From the NCBI GenBank assembly GCA_934617425.1, contig CAKTUD010000001.1, positions 248,001 to 312,000 on the forward strand: a stretch of 64,000 nt of DNA, written 5' to 3'. This stretch comes from an uncultured Eggerthellaceae bacterium (GTDB lineage: Bacteria > Actinomycetota > Coriobacteriia > Coriobacteriales > Eggerthellaceae). Under the pieces are notes generated by a model. The model did not search any database. It had not been told where the DNA came from and was given only the letters and a program-made list of their open reading frames with translations. Made by a program: the position numbers and the translations under genes. Shown here in pieces: positions 50,624-59,443 of the stretch; the first letter of the stretch is position 1; the number at the start of each line of letters is the position of its first letter.

Positions 50624-52585
50624 GTGGCAGATACCGAAGAAAATTACGGCGCCGACGCGATTCAGGTTCTCGAAGGTCTCGAGCCTGTCAGGAAGCGCCC
50701 CGGTATGTATATCGGAACCACCGGTCCTCGCGGCCTTCATCATCTCGTTTATGAGGTTGTCGATAATTCGGTCGATGAGGCTCTTGCGGGGTTTTGCAAC
50801 CATATCAAAGTGATTATCCACCCCGACAACTCAATCACCGTTATAGACAACGGCCGCGGCATTCCGGTGGAGAAGCATAAAAAGGAAAAAATTCCAACAG
50901 TCGAGGTTGTTCTGACCATTCTTCATGCCGGCGGCAAGTTCGGCGGAAGCGGTTACAAGGTTTCTGGTGGTTTGCACGGCGTTGGTGTTTCCGTCGTGAA
51001 CGCGCTTTCTTTACGTACCGAAGTTTGTGTTCGTCGCGACGGCAAAGAGTATGAAATAGCCTTTGAGCGCGGTAAAACCGTTGAGAAATTGCATGAAATC
51101 GGTGGCTCTAAGCACACGGGTACTACGGTGACGTTCTGGCCCGACCCCGAGATTTTCACCGAGACCACGATTTATGATTATGACACGCTGCAGGCACGTC
51201 TGCGCGAAGTGGCTTTTCTCAACAAGAATCTGAAGATCGAACTCATCGACGAGCGTTCGAATCCTCAGCTCCAGGAAAGCGATAAAGCTGAGGAGCCTCG
51301 CACCGAGGTGTTTCAATATGCTGGTGGCATCGTCGACTTCGCGAAGTGGCTTACTTCTGGCAAAGAAACTTTGAACAAGCCCATCTATTTCGAAGCAGAG
51401 AACGCCGACGGCACTGTTGAAGTTGCCATGCAATGGACCTCTACGTATTCAACGAATATGGTTATGTCTTTTGCAAACAACATTCACACCATCGAAGGCG
51501 GCACGCATCTCGATGGTTTCAAGCAGGGTCTTACGCGAACCATCAACGAATACGCTCGCGCCAAAGGTATCTTGAAGGAAAAAGACAGCAACCTTACCGG
51601 CGATGATACTCGCGAAGGTTTGGCTGCCGTTATTTCCGTTAAATTGCATGACCCGCAGTTTGAGGGGCAGACTAAAACCAAGCTTGGTAACACCGAAATT
51701 CGACCGCTGGTTCAAAAGGCAGTTACGCAAGGTCTTGCTGAGTATCTAGAAGAGAATCCCACGCCTGCAAAGCGTATCGTCAACAAGGCTTCTCAGGCAC
51801 TGAAGGCTCGCGAGGCTGCTCGACGTGCGCGCGAGGCAACACGGCGCAAGGGTGTTCTTGAATCCTTTGCTTTGCCGGGAAAATTGGCGGACTGCTCAAG
51901 TAAGGATCCTGCCGAATCCGAAATTTTCATTGTGGAGGGCGATTCTGCAGGTGGTTCGGCTAAACAAGCACGTGATCGCAAGCATCAGGCTATTTTGCCC
52001 TTGCGCGGCAAGATTCTAAATGTTGAACGTGCTGGTTTGACGCGCGCCCTCGGTTCGGACACTATCAGCTCGCTGATCACGGCTATCGGCACCAACATCG
52101 GTGACGATTTCGACGCTGATAAAGCTCGCTACCACCGCATCATCATCATGACCGATGCCGATGTCGACGGTGCACATATCCGTATATTGCTGCTCACTTT
52201 CTTTTATCGATTTATGCCCGAGCTGATAAATCGTGGTTACGTGTACATCGCTCAACCGCCGATTTTCGGCATTAAGAAAAAGAACTCGCGTTCGCCCAAG
52301 ATCGATCGTTATATCTACGACGAAAAAGCCCTCAGCTCTGTTTTGGCTGAGTATCCCGAACCCGACAAGATGTCGGTTCAGCGTTATAAGGGCCTTGGAG
52401 AAATGGATCCCGATCAGCTTTGGGAGACCACCATGGAACCCTCAACGCGCACGTTGCTGCAGGTAAGCATCGATGATGCTGCAGAGGCGGAACGCGCCGT
52501 AAGCGATCTTATGGGCGACAAGGTTGAACCACGTCGCGATTTCATACAGTCGCACGCGCGTGATGTTCGCTTCTTGGATATTTAA
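50624..52585 (+). CDS. gyrB: DNA gyrase subunit B
   Basis: 653-residue ATPase subunit of gyrase. GHKL ATPase motifs VVDNSVDEALAG, DNGRGIP and GGLHGVGVSVVNAL; TOPRIM EGDSAGGSAKQARDRKHQAI and MTDADVDGAHIR; C-terminal YIAQPPIFGI and QRYKGLGEM. The start is a GTG at 50624 after AAGGAG. 13 bases before gyrA. The 224-base upstream gap presumably has the promoter. Confidence 0.98.
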   Translation: MADTEENYGADAIQVLEGLEPVRKRPGMYIGTTGPRGLHHLVYEVVDNSVDEALAGFCNHIKVIIHPDNSITVIDNGRGIPVEKHKKEKIPTVEVVLTILHAGGKFGGSGYKVSGGLHGVGVSVVNALSLRTEVCVRRDGKEYEIAFERGKTVEKLHEIGGSKHTGTTVTFWPDPEIFTETTIYDYDTLQARLREVAFLNKNLKIELIDERSNPQLQESDKAEEPRTEVFQYAGGIVDFAKWLTSGKETLNKPIYFEAENADGTVEVAMQWTSTYSTNMVMSFANNIHTIEGGTHLDGFKQGLTRTINEYARAKGILKEKDSNLTGDDTREGLAAVISVKLHDPQFEGQTKTKLGNTEIRPLVQKAVTQGLAEYLEENPTPAKRIVNKASQALKAREAARRAREATRRKGVLESFALPGKLADCSSKDPAESEIFIVEGDSAGGSAKQARDRKHQAILPLRGKILNVERAGLTRALGSDTISSLITAIGTNIGDDFDADKARYHRIIIMTDADVDGAHIRILLLTFFYRFMPELINRGYVYIAQPPIFGIKKKNSRSPKIDRYIYDEKALSSVLAEYPEPDKMSVQRYKGLGEMDPDQLWETTMEPSTRTLLQVSIDDAAEAERAVSDLMGDKVEPRRDFIQSHARDVRFLDI

Positions 52586-52598
52586 GGAGACCACCTAG

Positions 52599-55310
52599 AT
52601 GAGTGACGAAACAAAAGATGGCTTCGGCGACGAATTCGAAGACGATGGTCTTAATAGCGATGATGTCATCGGCGATGTAGAGGGCGAAGAGACCGAATAT
52701 ACCGACGACGAATCTCAAGAGGTGGATTACAGCCGCTTTACGACCATCGCCGAAGATGATGCGTTAGTGAATATGCCCAACCCCCATGGTGGCATCGTGA
52801 AGGATGCGAATGGCGGCGAAGGCACTGTAGTGCGTACGGCTTACTTAGGCAAAGAAATGCAGACGTCATTCTTGGAATATTCCATGAGCGTTATCGTAAG
52901 CCGCGCTTTGCCTGATGTCCGTGACGGTCTCAAACCTGTACATCGCCGTATTTTGTATGCAATGAACGAATCGGGTTACACTCCGAGCCGTCCTCATATG
53001 AAATCGGCTCGTACCGTAGGCGATGTTATCGGTAAATATCATCCCCACGGGGATAGTGCCGTATACGACACCATGGTTCGATTGGCGCAGCCTTTTAGCA
53101 TGCGTTTGCCTTTGGTCGATGGACACGGAAACTTTGGTTCTATCGATGGTGATAGCGCTGCTGCAATGCGTTACACCGAGGCTCGTCTCGATAAAGCCGC
53201 TATGGAGCTCCTACGCGACTTAGACAAGGAAACGGTTGACTTCCAGCCAAACTACGATGAGAGCCTGGTAGAACCTACTGTTTTACCAGCACGTTTTCCC
53301 AACCTGCTGGTAAACGGTTCTTCGGGCATCGCTGTCGGCATGGCGACGAATATACCGCCTCATAATCTTGGTGAAGCTATTGATGCGACATGCATGCTGA
53401 TAGACAACCCTGACGCGACGACGGAAGACCTGATGAAGGTCATGCCCGGCCCGGATTTCCCGACGGGTGCCGAGATTATGGGTACGTCGGGCATCAAGGA
53501 TGCTTACGAGACCGGTCGCGGGTCTATCACTATCCGTGCAAAATACGAAATTAAAGAACTTAAAAACGGTCGCAACCAGATCGTTATCAAAGAGATTCCC
53601 TACCAAGTAAATCGTCAAAAGCTGTTGGAGAAGCTTGGCGAATTGGTGCGTGATAAAAAGCTACCCGAAATCAGCAACATTCACGACGGGGCGGATCGTC
53701 ATGGCATCGATATCATTATCGATCTGAAACAAAATGCTATTCCTCAGGTCGTGATGAACAAGCTGTTCAAACACACACAGCTGCAAGTCGGTTTCGGCGT
53801 TATCATGCTGGCGCTCGTTAACGGCGTACCACGCGTTCTCTCGCTGAAAGAAGTGCTGCATCACTACATAGTGCATCAGGAAGACGTTATCGTTCGTCGT
53901 ACGCGTTTTGAGCTTGCCAAAGCTGAAGAGCGTGCTCATATTCTCGAAGGCCTTATCGTTGCGCTTGATAACATCGACGAGATCATCAGCATTATTCGTT
54001 CGTCTCAAACCGATCGTGAAGCAGCGGCGCGTATGACTGAGCGTTTTGGTTTGAGTGACAAGCAAACCGAAGCGATTTTACAGATGCGCTTGCGGCGTTT
54101 GACGGGTTTGGAGCGCCAGAAAATTCAAAGTGAGTTGGATGAACTGCGCGAGAAGATCGCATACTACAAGCGTGTTCTCGGCGATACGAACCTTGTGCAT
54201 CAGATCATCAAGGAAGAAATGATCGAGATCAAAGATCGTTTCAACACGCCGCGTCGTACCGAAATCGGCATGGATGCAAAAGACATCGACGTCGAAGATC
54301 TGATTGCCGATGAAAACATGGTTGTTACGGTTACCAAGGCTGGTTACGTTAAGCGTCTTCCTGTCGCCACCTATCGTTCGCAGAAACGTGGAGGTAAGGG
54401 AACCCAGGCAGTTAATCTCAAAGACAACGATTTCGTCGAGCATTTGTTTGTTGCGAGCACTCATTCGTACATGCTGTTCTTCAGCTCGATGGGCAAGGTC
54501 TACCGTTTGAAGGTGTATCAGATTCCTGAAGCAAGCCGCCATGCGCGCGGTACTGCGATCGTGAATCTGCTTCCGCTCGAAAAAGGCGAGACCATTGCCG
54601 CTGTTATCGCGACGAAAGATTTCCCAGAAGACGAATATCTGATGTTTGCAACTAGTCAAGGTATGGTCAAAAAGACTTCTATGGCGCTGTACAACCGCAC
54701 GCGCAAGGATGGCTTGATTGCCATTAATCTGAAAGATGGTGACAAGCTGATATCGGTTAAACGCGTAACGGCTGGCGATATGGTTGTCATCGCCACTAAT
54801 ATCGGCAAGGCTATCAAATGGGACGAATCGGAAGTTCGTGCCATGGGACGCGACACCATGGGTGTACACGGCATCGGCCTGCCTGTTGGCGCCGAGGCGC
54901 TTGGTCTCGAGATAGCTCGAGAAAACTCAGAGTTGTTGGTAATTACCGAAAAGGGCTACGGTAAGCGCACGCCTGTGGAAGAATATCCGACTCAGCATCG
55001 TGGCGGACAAGGTGTATTCACCATCAATATGACTGCTAAAAAGGGTATGTTGGCTGATGTTAAGGTTGTTCAGCCTGGTGACGAGATCATCATCATGTCC
55101 GAAGAGGGTTTGACAGTGCGCACTCCTGTTTCGGGTATTTCGCAACAAGGAAGGTCGACGCAAGGCGTCCACATCATGAATGTTGCTGATGACGATAAAG
55201 TTTCTGTTGTAGCTATCTCTAAACGTGCTAAGAAAAAGCAACATTCCGATAACGATGACATCGAGGTTGACGGTAAAGAAGAGATGTCCGAAGACGATCT
55301 TGATGACTAG
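52599..55310 (+). CDS. gyrA: DNA gyrase subunit A with acidic N-terminal extension
   Basis: 903-residue breakage-reunion subunit. Core starts at TSFLEYSMSVIVSRALPDVR (about 89), catalytic Tyr in AAMRYTEAR, quinolone region HPHGDSAVYDTMVRL with the susceptible Ser and Asp, GyrA box in QKRGGKGTQ, and C-terminal beta-pinwheel repeats. About 65-70 extra, strongly acidic residues precede the core, and the tail is also acidic. Such extensions are uncommon in GyrA. Ribosome site AAGGAG. Ended by a parS-centred hairpin. Confidence 0.97.
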   Translation: MSDETKDGFGDEFEDDGLNSDDVIGDVEGEETEYTDDESQEVDYSRFTTIAEDDALVNMPNPHGGIVKDANGGEGTVVRTAYLGKEMQTSFLEYSMSVIVSRALPDVRDGLKPVHRRILYAMNESGYTPSRPHMKSARTVGDVIGKYHPHGDSAVYDTMVRLAQPFSMRLPLVDGHGNFGSIDGDSAAAMRYTEARLDKAAMELLRDLDKETVDFQPNYDESLVEPTVLPARFPNLLVNGSSGIAVGMATNIPPHNLGEAIDATCMLIDNPDATTEDLMKVMPGPDFPTGAEIMGTSGIKDAYETGRGSITIRAKYEIKELKNGRNQIVIKEIPYQVNRQKLLEKLGELVRDKKLPEISNIHDGADRHGIDIIIDLKQNAIPQVVMNKLFKHTQLQVGFGVIMLALVNGVPRVLSLKEVLHHYIVHQEDVIVRRTRFELAKAEERAHILEGLIVALDNIDEIISIIRSSQTDREAAARMTERFGLSDKQTEAILQMRLRRLTGLERQKIQSELDELREKIAYYKRVLGDTNLVHQIIKEEMIEIKDRFNTPRRTEIGMDAKDIDVEDLIADENMVVTVTKAGYVKRLPVATYRSQKRGGKGTQAVNLKDNDFVEHLFVASTHSYMLFFSSMGKVYRLKVYQIPEASRHARGTAIVNLLPLEKGETIAAVIATKDFPEDEYLMFATSQGMVKKTSMALYNRTRKDGLIAINLKDGDKLISVKRVTAGDMVVIATNIGKAIKWDESEVRAMGRDTMGVHGIGLPVGAEALGLEIARENSELLVITEKGYGKRTPVEEYPTQHRGGQGVFTINMTAKKGMLADVKVVQPGDEIIIMSEEGLTVRTPVSGISQQGRSTQGVHIMNVADDDKVSVVAISKRAKKKQHSDNDDIEVDGKEEMSEDDLDD

Positions 55311-55343
55311 GCAGTGCCTTTTCAAGGTTTCATCTTGAGAAAA

Positions 55344-55379
55344 AGAAAAGGGATGTTTCACGTGAAACATCCCTTTTCT
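55344..55379 (+). terminator. parS-centred terminator of gyrA
   Basis: AGAAAAGGGATGTTTCAC (55344-55361) followed directly by its exact complement (55362-55379), 34 bases after the gyrA stop. A-rich before and T-rich within the 3' arm; an intrinsic terminator built around an exact parS. Confidence 0.72.
55354..55369. other. parS site 9
   Basis: Exact TGTTTCACGTGAAACA at the centre of the 36-base palindrome 55344-55379. Confidence 0.93.
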
Positions 55380-55553
55380 CGTATACCGAGCAAGTCTAGG
55401 AAATAATCCTAACGAGAGCTGAAAGATAGCCCAGTCTGAAAAATCGCACTGCTTTCTGCTGTATCACGTCGCGATCTTCGTCACGGAAATCTGCTTGTTG
55501 TCCAGTTGAGTAAGCCTACGTTATCATCTGACTACCCGATAAAAGGAATGTGT

Positions 55554-56888
55554 ATGGATAAAGATGTAAGAGGGTTTGTTGAAAAAAACGTCGGAGCTGG
55601 CGTGAAAAAGGTTCAACAAAATGCAGAAGATATAGCAACGGTTGTGCAGGAAGCGAATCAGGAAGGTGCAAAACGCCTTGCTGAAACAAAAGAAACTGTG
55701 CAAAATCTTTATCAGGAAGACAACCATATTTCCAAACATAAATTACCCACCGCATTGCGTGTGTTTGGCATTCTCTGCATCATCGTGGGTATCGCCTCTA
55801 TTCCTGTAGGTGTTCTTTCCATCGTGGTGCTTACCCACGCTGTGATAAACACCGATTTTGCTGCGATGTACGAGATAACCGTTTCGACCCAGGCTCTCGT
55901 GCTTTTTGCGGTCGTTTCGCTCGTCAACGTAATTGAAGAGATATTGTTCATAGTTCTTGGATTCAGGCTTGCGCGCAATAAACGTCGCGGTGCCGCACGT
56001 TTATCCCAAACGCTAATTTGGGTAGCCGTTGTAGACGTTGTAGTGAATTTGATGTCTGGCGGTTTGAGCTGGCGGATTTTCTTAGGAACAGCGTTACTGA
56101 TTTTCTTGACGGTTATGTATGTAACTCTTGATCCTCAGCTACGCGAAGAGCGTATTTTGCAGCGAAAGCTTAAAGCGCTCGAAGATAAAAGCGATCAGAT
56201 GGAAGGTATTTTAGGCCGCGATAAAACGGGTGAAGGCTATCTAAAACTCGATTTCTTCAATATTTTCTGGCTGTTTGTTATTGCGAGTGTCATAGGACTC
56301 ATTATCGAATCGCTCGTGTGCCCCTTCTTGAACAACAGGATAGAAAACCGTACAGGTATGCTCTGGGGTCCTTTCAGCCCAATTTACGGCGTCGGTGCAG
56401 TGCTGATGGTTATTCCCCTCAATCGTTTTTATGATAAAGATCCGATGATCATCTTTATCGTGAGTGCGTTCATCGGCGGTCTTTTCGAATATTTGGCAAG
56501 TTGGTTCTTTCAATTTGCTTTCGGCATCTCTGCATGGGATTACAGCATGGAGCCGCTCAATTTCGATGGACGTACTGATGCGTTTCATATGGTGTGCTGG
56601 GGAGTTATGGGGCTCATCTTCATCAAGTTCATTGTTCCGAAATTGCTGACACTCATTAACAAAATCCCGTGGAACTGGCGTTATGCGGTCACCACGGCTT
56701 TTGCTGCTTTCATGATAGTGAACGCTTTCATGACGCTTATGTCTTTTGAATGTTGGTATGCGCGTACGGCTGGCGAGCCTGTCGATACACCGGTTGCTGA
56801 GTATTTCGATAAGCATTACGACGACGCCTTTATGAGTAAGCATTTCGCTACTATGAGCATGGATCCGTCGAGGGCAACCAGAAAGTAA
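55554..56888 (+). CDS. CmpB-type (ABC transporter IV-like) membrane protein
   Basis: 444 residues. The N-terminal cytoplasmic helix region (1-60) is followed by three or four membrane helices (about 65-205), a charged linker (RKLKALEDKSDQMEGILGRD) and a C-terminal domain of the putative CmpB family (about 230-400: VIGLIIESLVCPFLNNRIEN, GMLWGPFSPIYGVGAVLMV, GLFEYLASWFFQFAFGISAW). The function of the family is not established. ATG at 55554 after AAAGGAATGTGT. It occupies the place of the small membrane protein found after gyrA in mycobacteria, followed by tRNA-Ile and tRNA-Ala. Confidence 0.75.
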   Translation: MDKDVRGFVEKNVGAGVKKVQQNAEDIATVVQEANQEGAKRLAETKETVQNLYQEDNHISKHKLPTALRVFGILCIIVGIASIPVGVLSIVVLTHAVINTDFAAMYEITVSTQALVLFAVVSLVNVIEEILFIVLGFRLARNKRRGAARLSQTLIWVAVVDVVVNLMSGGLSWRIFLGTALLIFLTVMYVTLDPQLREERILQRKLKALEDKSDQMEGILGRDKTGEGYLKLDFFNIFWLFVIASVIGLIIESLVCPFLNNRIENRTGMLWGPFSPIYGVGAVLMVIPLNRFYDKDPMIIFIVSAFIGGLFEYLASWFFQFAFGISAWDYSMEPLNFDGRTDAFHMVCWGVMGLIFIKFIVPKLLTLINKIPWNWRYAVTTAFAAFMIVNAFMTLMSFECWYARTAGEPVDTPVAEYFDKHYDDAFMSKHFATMSMDPSRATRK

Positions 56889-56951
56889 TTCGCGTTTAGC
56901 CTGGTGAGAGGTGAATTACTGGAAGCAGGAAATAAATTTTAAAAAAAGTGC

Positions 56952-56980
56952 TTGCAGGAATTTTGTAAAGGCGTTATGAT
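56952..56980 (+). promoter_or_regulatory. Promoter of the tRNA-Ile/tRNA-Ala unit
   Basis: TTGCAG (56952-56957), 17 bases, TATGAT (56975-56980), 18 bases before the tRNA-Ile 5' end. Close to consensus. Confidence 0.75.
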
Positions 56981-56998
56981 AGCAAAGCACTTTTTCAA

Positions 56999-57075
<77 letters not shown>

Positions 57076-57083
57076 TTTTAGCG

Positions 57084-57127
57084 ATAAACGCTCCATCGTG
57101 AGCCGAGTTTGCCGGTGGAGCGTTTAT
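57084..57127. terminator. Hairpin between tRNA-Ile and tRNA-Ala
   Basis: 12-bp stem ATAAACGCTCCA/TGGAGCGTTTAT (57084-57095 with 57116-57127). Could be a terminator or a processing hairpin in the tRNA precursor. Confidence 0.6.
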
Positions 57128-57135
57128 TAATATTT

Positions 57136-57211
57136 GGGGAATTAGCTCAGCTGGGAGAGCGCGGGCTTTGCAAGCCTGAGGTCAGGGGTTCGATCCCCCT
57201 ATTCTCCACCA
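57136..57211 (+). tRNA. tRNA-Ala(TGC)
   Basis: 76 bases with encoded CCA; acceptor GGGGAAT/ATTCTCC with one G-U pair, anticodon loop TTTGCAA with anticodon TGC, T-loop GTTCGATCC. No rRNA genes are nearby. Confidence 0.96.
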
Positions 57212-57221
57212 TAGTTAAATC

Positions 57222-57257
57222 AGACGAACCTTTGTTTATCAAGGGTTCGTCTTTTTA
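57222..57257 (+). terminator. Terminator of the tRNA unit
   Basis: AGACGAACC/GGTTCGTCT stem (57222-57230 with 57244-57252) then TTTATTG, just after tRNA-Ala. Confidence 0.85.
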
Positions 57258-57345
57258 TTGCTGTGAAAGCCACTGATTGCTTGTATAAAGATGAAGGACG
57301 CCGTAAGCGTCCTTCATTTCCAGATCAAGAATGTACCGCGGCGGA

Positions 57346-58686
57346 TTAAGGCTCGAGTTGGATTCGAGCTCCGTCTTCAAATGCAAGTTCACGTTCGGGC
57401 CCGTCGAGAGCCTTGCGGGCTTGGTCGCGGAGGTTGTTCATTCCGCTTAGGAACTGGCGGTACATGACTAATGTGAGATAACGGCCTTTTTCAGAAGGGA
57501 TGAGGCATTCGTCGTTATCCACTTCGAACGCATGGTTGGCGCGCATGAAGGCCATTTCAACAGGTAATGCGCTTTCAATGCTCTTGCCCCCAAATAGATC
57601 TCTGAACTTCTTCTTGTCAAAGCGCAAGGTGTACAAGCCCAAGAGGAAGCAATAGCGCATATGATCGCGCTCAGAGAGATTCATACGGCCCATGATAGAC
57701 ATATGCCCGCTCTCAATAGCATCGTTGTACTCCTGGAGGCTAAAGGTGTTCACGTACAGATGTCCATTTAAGTGAGAAATCGACCCGCTGCCAACGCCAG
57801 GATATTCATCGTAGGAGGTCTGCAACTCCTCAACGGGAAGCTCGACGTCCTCTGCTCCCGATTCGTTCAGACGATTGAACGTCCAAACCGTTTCACGACG
57901 GAATGCCGGCGTGTCTCCACCAGTAAGGCCGTCATCTAAAAGCTTGTACATGTCGAATTCGCGGTTGTAATCCATCTTCCCAAGCTTTTCGGCCATCTTC
58001 TTCGTGGTGCAGGAAGAGACGTACAGAGGTGAGAAGGTGGTTTGCCGGCATCCGCATTGCTTGATGAGTTCGACATCGCGGGCAAGGATCTCCTCAGTTT
58101 GGCTGGGGAAATTGAAAATCATATCGACATTCAACGAATCGAAATAATTGTTAGCCTCGCCGATGCGTTCGAAGATCTCTTCCCCGCTGCCGTATTTGTT
58201 GTAGCGGTCCATTTGCTTGAGAAGGCCGTTGTCAAAACTCTGCACGCCTACCGACATGCGCTGAACACGTCCTTTAAGCTCGTTTAGCCAAGGTTGCGTG
58301 AGATGGTTGGGATTTGTTTCGACAGCTACTTCCTTGACCGAGAATTTTTCGCGACCGAGATCGATGGTTTTGCAGAGCTCGTCGAGCAGAATCGTCGGTG
58401 TGCCTCCACCAAAGTAAAGGCTTTCAAAGTCGTAGCCGAGGTCAATCAGCATGAGCATTTCTTTGCGCATGTTTTCAAAATAATGCCGTGCGATATCCTC
58501 GCGGCACTTGTAACGGTTGAAGCTGCAGTAAGGACAGAGTACCTCGCAAAAAGGAACATGCAGATAAAGCATGTATTTTTGACCCTCGCGCGGCGCAGGA
58601 AAGAAATTTTCTTCAGTGGGTTTTATGACCAGATGCGATTTGGCGATATTCTTCACGATGTTGGTGAGCATGCGCTCGCTGATCAT
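57346..58686 (-). CDS. Coproporphyrinogen III oxidase-family radical SAM protein
   Basis: 446 residues, HemN/HemW-like. The cluster motif CEVLCPYCSF binds [4Fe-4S] with SAM; GGGTPT, VETNPNH and RMSVGVQSFDNGLLKQMDR are the usual downstream motifs. Whether it is an oxidase, a haem chaperone or another enzyme of the family is not clear; the C-terminal half diverges from HemN. The ATG at 58686 follows AAGGAG; 21 in-frame codons upstream are ignored. Monocistronic on the minus strand, divergent from the J-domain gene. No other haem genes in the window. Confidence 0.8.
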   Translation of the reverse strand: MISERMLTNIVKNIAKSHLVIKPTEENFFPAPREGQKYMLYLHVPFCEVLCPYCSFNRYKCREDIARHYFENMRKEMLMLIDLGYDFESLYFGGGTPTILLDELCKTIDLGREKFSVKEVAVETNPNHLTQPWLNELKGRVQRMSVGVQSFDNGLLKQMDRYNKYGSGEEIFERIGEANNYFDSLNVDMIFNFPSQTEEILARDVELIKQCGCRQTTFSPLYVSSCTTKKMAEKLGKMDYNREFDMYKLLDDGLTGGDTPAFRRETVWTFNRLNESGAEDVELPVEELQTSYDEYPGVGSGSISHLNGHLYVNTFSLQEYNDAIESGHMSIMGRMNLSERDHMRYCFLLGLYTLRFDKKKFRDLFGGKSIESALPVEMAFMRANHAFEVDNDECLIPSEKGRYLTLVMYRQFLSGMNNLRDQARKALDGPERELAFEDGARIQLEP

Positions 58687-58859
58687 GAACGGCTCCTTGC
58701 GTTTGGATAAACAGAATGCAAGTTCGAATGGTAGCGCGTTCATGGGCATTCACGTGCTAAATCATCTATTCTAACGGAAATTCTAGGAACAAATGCGCCG
58801 TGTCCGTGTACGGCAAATGATTGCGGTATCATTGAAAAATTGCAGCGGAAGAGGTGAAC

Positions 58860-59411
58860 ATGAATCGGGAAGAAGCTTTGCGCACGCTCGGCTTGGATGA
58901 AAGCGCAAATGAGGCTGATATCAAAGCGGCCTATCGTGAGACGGCGCAGATTCTTCATCCCGATAAATTTGCTTCGAATAAAAAGCTGCAGAATCGTGCG
59001 ACCGAGCAGTTTAAGAACTTGCAAGAGGCGTACGATTGTCTAATCTCCGGGAAAGGTACAGGTGCTGGCCGAACAAAACGCGGCGGTTCGGTTGCGAGGT
59101 CGTCAGCCCAGGCGACGGGGTCGAGCGTCTACGAAGCGAAACTTGCAGGCCTTGCCGCAGCGCGCGTTCAGCTTGTGAAACAGCGCGATTTGGCAACCGA
59201 TGAGCGACGTAACGGCTTCATTATGGCTGCTGCCGGCGTATTTGTCGTTTGCGCTTTACGGAGAATTCCAGCTATCGCGGCAATCGCATCGGCTGCGGCA
59301 GTTTGGGGCGTTGTGCAGGTGATATCCTCTCAGCGAACCATAACCACCATCAACGAGCATCTTGCTCGACTGAAAAAAGAAAAAGACGCCATTGAGGAAG
59401 AAATGGCGTAG
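58860..59411 (+). CDS. Membrane-associated J-domain protein
   Basis: 183 residues. J domain at the N-terminus (about 1-65) with LHPDKFAS carrying the HPD triad, a Gly/Arg/Ser linker, a helix (about 90-115), two hydrophobic segments (about 120-155: GFIMAAAGVFVVCALRRIPA, IAAIASAAAVWGVVQVIS) and a short C-terminal coiled helix. It may recruit DnaK to the membrane; no client can be named. The ATG at 58860 follows GAAGAGGTG. 32 bases before typA. Confidence 0.75.
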   Translation: MNREEALRTLGLDESANEADIKAAYRETAQILHPDKFASNKKLQNRATEQFKNLQEAYDCLISGKGTGAGRTKRGGSVARSSAQATGSSVYEAKLAGLAAARVQLVKQRDLATDERRNGFIMAAAGVFVVCALRRIPAIAAIASAAAVWGVVQVISSQRTITTINEHLARLKKEKDAIEEEMA

Positions 59412-59443
59412 CAATCGGTTCTTACGGAAAGAAAGAAGCAAGA

